This document shows positions 34,497 to 38,104 of a stretch of 38,104 nt of DNA, piece by piece. Below the pieces are notes generated by a model that was not told where the DNA came from, ran no database searches, and was given only the letters and a program-made list of their open reading frames with translations. The translations under genes were made by a program, and so were the position numbers. The DNA comes from a virus, in IMG/VR virus record IMGVR_UViG_3300027736_000105, positions 1-38,104 of that record; one strand, written 5' to 3'. Numbering within the stretch: the first letter of the stretch is position 1; every line of letters starts with the position of its first letter.

Positions 34497-35456
34497 ATGT
34501 CAAACATAACGATTTTTTCGTCTGCAAACGTACCTGCATTTGCTCGTAACAACGAGTTGTCCGAAACCGCTAAAGCCCTCACAGGTGGCGGCATATCCAA
34601 CAGCGTCAAACGCATCTCTATCAAAGGCGGCGTGTTCCGTCTGGTAGCTGGTGGCAAAGAAGTCGCAGCTATGGATGCACGCAATCTGGAAATCATCATT
34701 GTGAAAGCTGCCCCCAAGGTCAGCCGTATCTTCTACACCGCATCCTACGATGCCGACAACATCACTGGCCCTGACTGCTGGAGCAATGACGGCGAACGCC
34801 CCGATGCTTCTTCTCAGAACAAGCAAGCTGAAACCTGCATGAGTTGCCCCAAGAACCAAGCCGGTTCAGGTCAAGGTAATAGCCGTGCTTGCCGTTACCA
34901 ACAGCGCTTGGCTGTGGTGCTGGCTGACAATCCATCAGGCGATGTGATGCAGTTGACCTTGCCTGCCACTTCGGTGTTCGGTAAAGAAGAAGGTGACAAG
35001 CGCCCACTGCAAGCGTATGCACGCTACTTGGCAGTACAGAACCCTCCTGTGAATCCTGAGCAGATTGTGACCGAGATGCGCTTCGATACTAAAGCGGAGT
35101 CTCCCAAGCTGTTCTTCAAGCCTGTGCGCTGGTTGACTGACGACGAGTATGAAATCATCAAGGCACAAGGCGAGAGCGATGATGCCAAGCGTGCAGTCGT
35201 GATGACCGTGGCGCAGAGTGATGGCGTAAAAGCCAACGCTCCCAAGCTGGCAATTGCTGGCGCACGCCCTATGGGTGAGTTGACCAAGGAAGAAGACGCT
35301 CCCGCGTATGAGCCAATTGCCGCTAAAGCCAAGGCTGCGCCCGTTGCCGATGCTGACGACGAACCTGAAGTTCGTAAGGAAGCCGTGAAGCCGTCTGCTG
35401 TGCCTGCCAAGAAAGGCAAGCTGGCTGACATTGTGTCCGACTGGGACGATGAATAA
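34497..35456 (+). CDS. putative ssDNA-binding protein, 319 aa
   Basis: ATG 34497 lies 7 bases after the previous stop, with only a weak GTGAG. The N-terminal 200 residues are a mixed domain with a four-Cys pattern in GPDCWSNDGERPD, ETCMSCPKNQ and SRACRYQQRLAVVLAD, which suggests a bound zinc, as in T4 gp32. The C-terminal 80 residues are a flexible Ala/Pro/Lys/Glu linker ending in a sharply acidic tip (DIVSDWDDE), the hallmark of SSB proteins that recruit partners. Function is inferred from this architecture and from replication neighbours. Confidence 0.62.
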   Translation: MSNITIFSSANVPAFARNNELSETAKALTGGGISNSVKRISIKGGVFRLVAGGKEVAAMDARNLEIIIVKAAPKVSRIFYTASYDADNITGPDCWSNDGERPDASSQNKQAETCMSCPKNQAGSGQGNSRACRYQQRLAVVLADNPSGDVMQLTLPATSVFGKEEGDKRPLQAYARYLAVQNPPVNPEQIVTEMRFDTKAESPKLFFKPVRWLTDDEYEIIKAQGESDDAKRAVVMTVAQSDGVKANAPKLAIAGARPMGELTKEEDAPAYEPIAAKAKAAPVADADDEPEVRKEAVKPSAVPAKKGKLADIVSDWDDE

Positions 35457-35458
35457 CT

Positions 35459-35481
35459 AGGAGAAGGGGGCTTCGGCCCCC
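35459..35481 (+). promoter_or_regulatory. ribosome site with a TTCG hairpin in the spacer
   Basis: AGGAG (35459-35463) is 23 bases from ATG 35487, too far for normal initiation. The bases between contain GGGGGC-TTCG-GCCCCC (35466-35481). If that hairpin folds, the remaining unpaired spacer is 7 bases (AA plus GCAGT), which is ideal. This decides the start at 35487. Confidence 0.65.
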
Positions 35482-35486
35482 GCAGT

Positions 35487-35765
35487 ATGGCCTACTCACA
35501 AAAAACAATCGACGCGATCATGCGTGCCCCAAAGACTCAAGGCAATCAGCTTGGGCGGTGGGCGGCGCATCACAACTTTTCAGTTGTTCGCATTTCAAAA
35601 GCGTTGGGTGTGTCAAGACAGACTGTGTACAACTGGTTCGAGGGCGGCGACATTTTTCCTGCCTATGAACACCGCGTTGAAACACTTCTCAAATTTCTAC
35701 AACAATCACACTCAGCAGACGAAGCATGGAGAAAAATATGTCAGCATTACAACCTCGTACCTTAA
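35487..35765 (+). CDS. Cro/XRE-like helix-turn-helix protein, 92 aa
   Basis: The HTH is clear in FSVVRISKALGVSRQTVYNW, with FEGGDIFPAYEHRVETLLKF completing the five-helix repressor-like domain. A C-terminal helix (SADEAWRKICQHYNLV) follows. The N-terminus has TQGNQLGRWAAHHNF. It is a compact DNA-binding protein and a second candidate for the protein that reads the TGTC-N8-GACA operators. Its translation depends on the hairpin-spaced ribosome site. Confidence 0.8.
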   Translation: MAYSQKTIDAIMRAPKTQGNQLGRWAAHHNFSVVRISKALGVSRQTVYNWFEGGDIFPAYEHRVETLLKFLQQSHSADEAWRKICQHYNLVP

Positions 35766-35926
35766 GTAACTACGAACTCATCAAGTACTTTGCCATGTAT
35801 ATGGGCAATAAAGATTTTGGTGCCCCCCTTGATTGGCAGTTAGAACTGCTACGCCGTTTTTCAGCTATAGCCTCTGACAATGAGTGGCCTGTAAGAGACG
35901 AACGCCAACTCGACCTGTTCTCTTAA
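35738..35926 (+). CDS. small orphan, 62 aa
   Basis: ATG 35738 is preferred, with GGAG six bases upstream, over ATG 35726. It overlaps the HTH gene by 28 bp. The protein has SNYELIKYFAMYMGNKDFGA and PLDWQLELLRRFSAIASDNE, and ends RQLDLFS, a motif like the QLxLF clamp-binding peptide. This last point is suggestive only. Function unknown. Confidence 0.68.
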   Translation: MSALQPRTLSNYELIKYFAMYMGNKDFGAPLDWQLELLRRFSAIASDNEWPVRDERQLDLFS

Positions 35927-35941
35927 ACCCAAAGGATTCCA

Positions 35942-38104
35942 ATGACTCCGCTTGAATTTCTAGCGGTTGTTTTGCCGTCTCCGGATAACGGGTTGTACTG
36001 CGCGGCAGAGCTAACTACAAAAAAGAAAGAACACACGTTTGTTCAAAAGATTGAGGAGATAGAGCCAACCGTAGGTAAGTGGGTTACGCAGAACAAGGAC
36101 ATCTATTTTGCGTTGTCCACATTTGAGAAGTCGGGTAAGCGCACAGCAGAGAACGCACGGTTCATTCGATCTCTGTTCATTGATATGGATGGGTACGAAA
36201 CCAAGAAGGAAGCTGCCCTTGCGCTGGATGGGTTCCTTGCCAAGACTGGTATTGATTTACTGGGCAATCCGTATATCGTGAGTTCAGGTGGTGGGCTGCA
36301 CTGCTACTGGCCGTTTACAGAAGATGTGACGGTTGGTGAATGGAAGCCTGTTGCCGAGAACTTTAAGCGCCTGTGCAGACAAGAAGCCTTGAGCATTGAC
36401 ATGACCGTGACCGCAGATGCGGCTAGGGTTCTGCGTGTTCCTGAGACTTTCAACAATAAGTCCAAGTACGCTACGCCGCGCCCAGTGCGCATACTAGCCG
36501 AGGGCGACACGTTTGACTTCAACGACTTAGCCAATCACATTGAGAGTCAGCTTGTGTCTCTGCCTGCGCTCCCGCGCCAGCAGAATACGCTTGCATTGCC
36601 CGGCCAAAGACCTGATGTGCCCCACACCCCCACCACGGTCAAGCTGTTTGAGAACAGTATCACGCTGTTCAAGAATATCTACAAGAAGACCAAGGAAGGC
36701 ACAGGCTGCGACCAGCTTCGATACTACGCGGAGAACGCTGCCGAGGATGGCGTGGAACCTATGTGGCGCGGGTGGTTGAGCATTGCGCAGAAGTGTCAGG
36801 ATGGGGAGAAAGCGGCGGTGTGGTTGACTGACCTGCACCCATACCCGCATGAGCGTATGCACCAGAAGCTGGCGGAGATCAAGGGGCCATACCCTTGCGT
36901 GAAGTTTGACTCAGAGAACCCCGGCATCTGTGACGGGTGTCCGCATTGGGGCAAAATCACCAACCCGCTGGCGCTTGGGCGTGAGACTGCGGTAGTCACC
37001 GCTGAAACAACTATCGAGTTGCCTGCTGTGGAAGGCCAAGAAGCCAAGCAACTGATGCGCCCTGAAGCACCCCGAGGGTACGCCTACGGAGTACGGGGTG
37101 GTGTATTTATGGAGAAGGAGGATACAGACGCAAACGGTCAAGTAACCAAACGGCAGATCATGCTGTTGCCTTATGACGTGTTCCCTGTGGACATCTTGAG
37201 TCATAACGGTGAACATCTTGTGCATATGCTCGCGGTGCGTGACTACAAAGTACAAGCGGTGTCGTTCCCGCAGAAAGCCATTGTCAGCAAGGACGAGACA
37301 GTTAAGGCGCTGGCACAACAAAACGTCATGGCCGCATTCGGCTCTGGCAACGACAAAAACTTATATGACTATGTGAGGGCATGTGTGGAAAAAATGAGTA
37401 GCGAAAAGAAACCAATCGAAGTACCAGACCATTGCGGCTGGCAACCAAACGACACCTTTGTATGGGGTGGAAAGATTTACTCTCCCAACAGGGAGGCCAT
37501 CGAAGTGCCGATGCCCGGACTGGAGAACATCACGATGAACTCTAAAGCCGCCGGTACGCTAGAGAACTGGCGCAGGTTTATTGACCTGCTGGTGCGCAGG
37601 AAACTGTGGGATCACTTAGCCATCATTCTTGTAGGCGCTGGCTCACCGCTGATGCGCTTCACAGGGCTGCACGGCTTGACTGTTCACTGCGCCTCGACCG
37701 ACTCGGGTACTGGCAAGTCACTGGCGCTGGAAGGTGCTGCATCTATATGGGGGCACCCCACCCACTACCGTACAGGCGCAGGCACTTCTCCTGTTGCGAT
37801 GCAACAAAGGCTCGGTCTCTTGCACAGCAACCCGCTTATCACGGACGAGATTACCAGCAAGAACCGCGACGAGTTTGAGTGGTTCCCTGCATTCCTGCTT
37901 AGTATGACCGAGGGGCGCGGCAAAGAGCGCATGGAGTCTGGAGCCAACAAAGAACGCTTGAACCTGTCTACATGGGCAGCGATGGCGATAATGTCTTCAA
38001 ACACGCATGCCGTGGACTACTTGACAGGCACACGCAAACACGCTTCTGAGGGAGAGCTTCGCCGCTTGATCGAGTACATCATGGACGAGAAGCTGGAGTG
38101 GAGT
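35942..38104 (+). CDS. primase-helicase fusion, N-terminal 721 aa (3' end cut by window)
   Basis: ATG 35942 follows AAAGGATTCCA, and the frame stays open to the right edge. The N-terminal domain has archaeo-eukaryotic primase motifs: LFIDMDGY (Asp81, Asp83), IVSSGGGLHCYWPF (His120) and a later DMTVTADAARVLRVP acidic residue. A CDGCPHW cysteine pair lies near residue 325. The C-terminal part has Walker A CASTDSGTGKS (Lys592) and LITDEITSKN as Walker B in a DUF927-like helicase context. The protein would unwind and prime the fork for the family A polymerase. The order primase-helicase fits phage and plasmid prim-pol fusions. Confidence 0.85.
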   Translation, partial: MTPLEFLAVVLPSPDNGLYCAAELTTKKKEHTFVQKIEEIEPTVGKWVTQNKDIYFALSTFEKSGKRTAENARFIRSLFIDMDGYETKKEAALALDGFLAKTGIDLLGNPYIVSSGGGLHCYWPFTEDVTVGEWKPVAENFKRLCRQEALSIDMTVTADAARVLRVPETFNNKSKYATPRPVRILAEGDTFDFNDLANHIESQLVSLPALPRQQNTLALPGQRPDVPHTPTTVKLFENSITLFKNIYKKTKEGTGCDQLRYYAENAAEDGVEPMWRGWLSIAQKCQDGEKAAVWLTDLHPYPHERMHQKLAEIKGPYPCVKFDSENPGICDGCPHWGKITNPLALGRETAVVTAETTIELPAVEGQEAKQLMRPEAPRGYAYGVRGGVFMEKEDTDANGQVTKRQIMLLPYDVFPVDILSHNGEHLVHMLAVRDYKVQAVSFPQKAIVSKDETVKALAQQNVMAAFGSGNDKNLYDYVRACVEKMSSEKKPIEVPDHCGWQPNDTFVWGGKIYSPNREAIEVPMPGLENITMNSKAAGTLENWRRFIDLLVRRKLWDHLAIILVGAGSPLMRFTGLHGLTVHCASTDSGTGKSLALEGAASIWGHPTHYRTGAGTSPVAMQQRLGLLHSNPLITDEITSKNRDEFEWFPAFLLSMTEGRGKERMESGANKERLNLSTWAAMAIMSSNTHAVDYLTGTRKHASEGELRRLIEYIMDEKLEWS

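Noticed and set aside
1-38104. Lysogeny genes, integrase, att sites, tRNA genes and an endolysin
   Set aside because: None were recognised on either strand. The HTH proteins alone are not evidence for lysogeny, and the lysis enzyme may lie outside the window.

Overview
The window is a contiguous piece of a tailed double-stranded DNA bacteriophage genome. It has a terminase, a portal, a scaffold, a major capsid protein and head-tail adaptors on one side, and a phage-type replication and recombination set on the other. No host gene, rRNA, tRNA, integrase or lysogeny module was recognised, so it reads as a virulent phage. Many of the small proteins resemble, from memory, conserved orphans of freshwater and marine bacteriophages. 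I infer an aquatic proteobacterial host (perhaps a freshwater betaproteobacterium), but nothing in the window proves it. Both ends cut through genes.

The genome is split into two divergent arms that meet at about 17.8-18.3 kb. The left arm (1-17.8 kb) is transcribed leftward. Read in transcription order it holds a putative small terminase, the large terminase, a P22-type portal with a glutamine-rich C-terminus, a small orphan, a GroES-like co-chaperonin, a scaffold, two accessory head proteins and the major capsid protein. Then come two separately punctuated units: an acidic repeat protein and a Thr/Ala-rich virion protein. A virion and tail region follows, with a glycosyltransferase, a holin-like membrane protein, a run of very small lysine/glycine-rich proteins, a Gly/Gln-rich low-complexity protein, two adaptor-type proteins and two paralogous beta-rich proteins. 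The only rightward gene in this arm is a small HNH endonuclease placed between structural genes.

The divergence region (17.8-18.3 kb) carries a leftward promoter for the terminase operon and an overlapping rightward promoter. Just inside it is a candidate 125-130 nt small RNA ending in a very strong intrinsic terminator. Next come a dyad operator, an AT-rich promoter and a G-rich tract. The small RNA contains an exposed anti-Shine-Dalgarno stretch that is perfectly complementary to ribosome binding sites of two right-arm genes (12 and 11 nt).

The right arm (18.3-38.1 kb) is transcribed rightward. Its first half (18.3-28.2 kb) is a train of about 25 mostly tiny genes with nearly identical ribosome binding sites and many ATGA, TGATG or TAATG overlaps. 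Five intergenic or terminal hairpins of the form GGGAGAGA-N-TCTCTCCC punctuate it. It includes a Cys-rich protein, an M28/M20-type metallopeptidase, a winged-helix protein and a GIY-YIG nuclease. The second half (28.2-38.1 kb) encodes a VRR-NUC nuclease, a family A DNA polymerase with proofreading domain, an HExxH metallopeptidase, a Cas4/RecB-like Fe-S nuclease, an HNH nuclease, a SNF2-type helicase, a putative ssDNA-binding protein, a Cro/XRE-like HTH protein and a primase-helicase fusion that runs off the right edge. A palindromic operator, TGTCYAACNNTWGACA, occurs at three intergenic promoter positions of this arm (18031, 26148, 34052) and suggests one phage regulator controls it.
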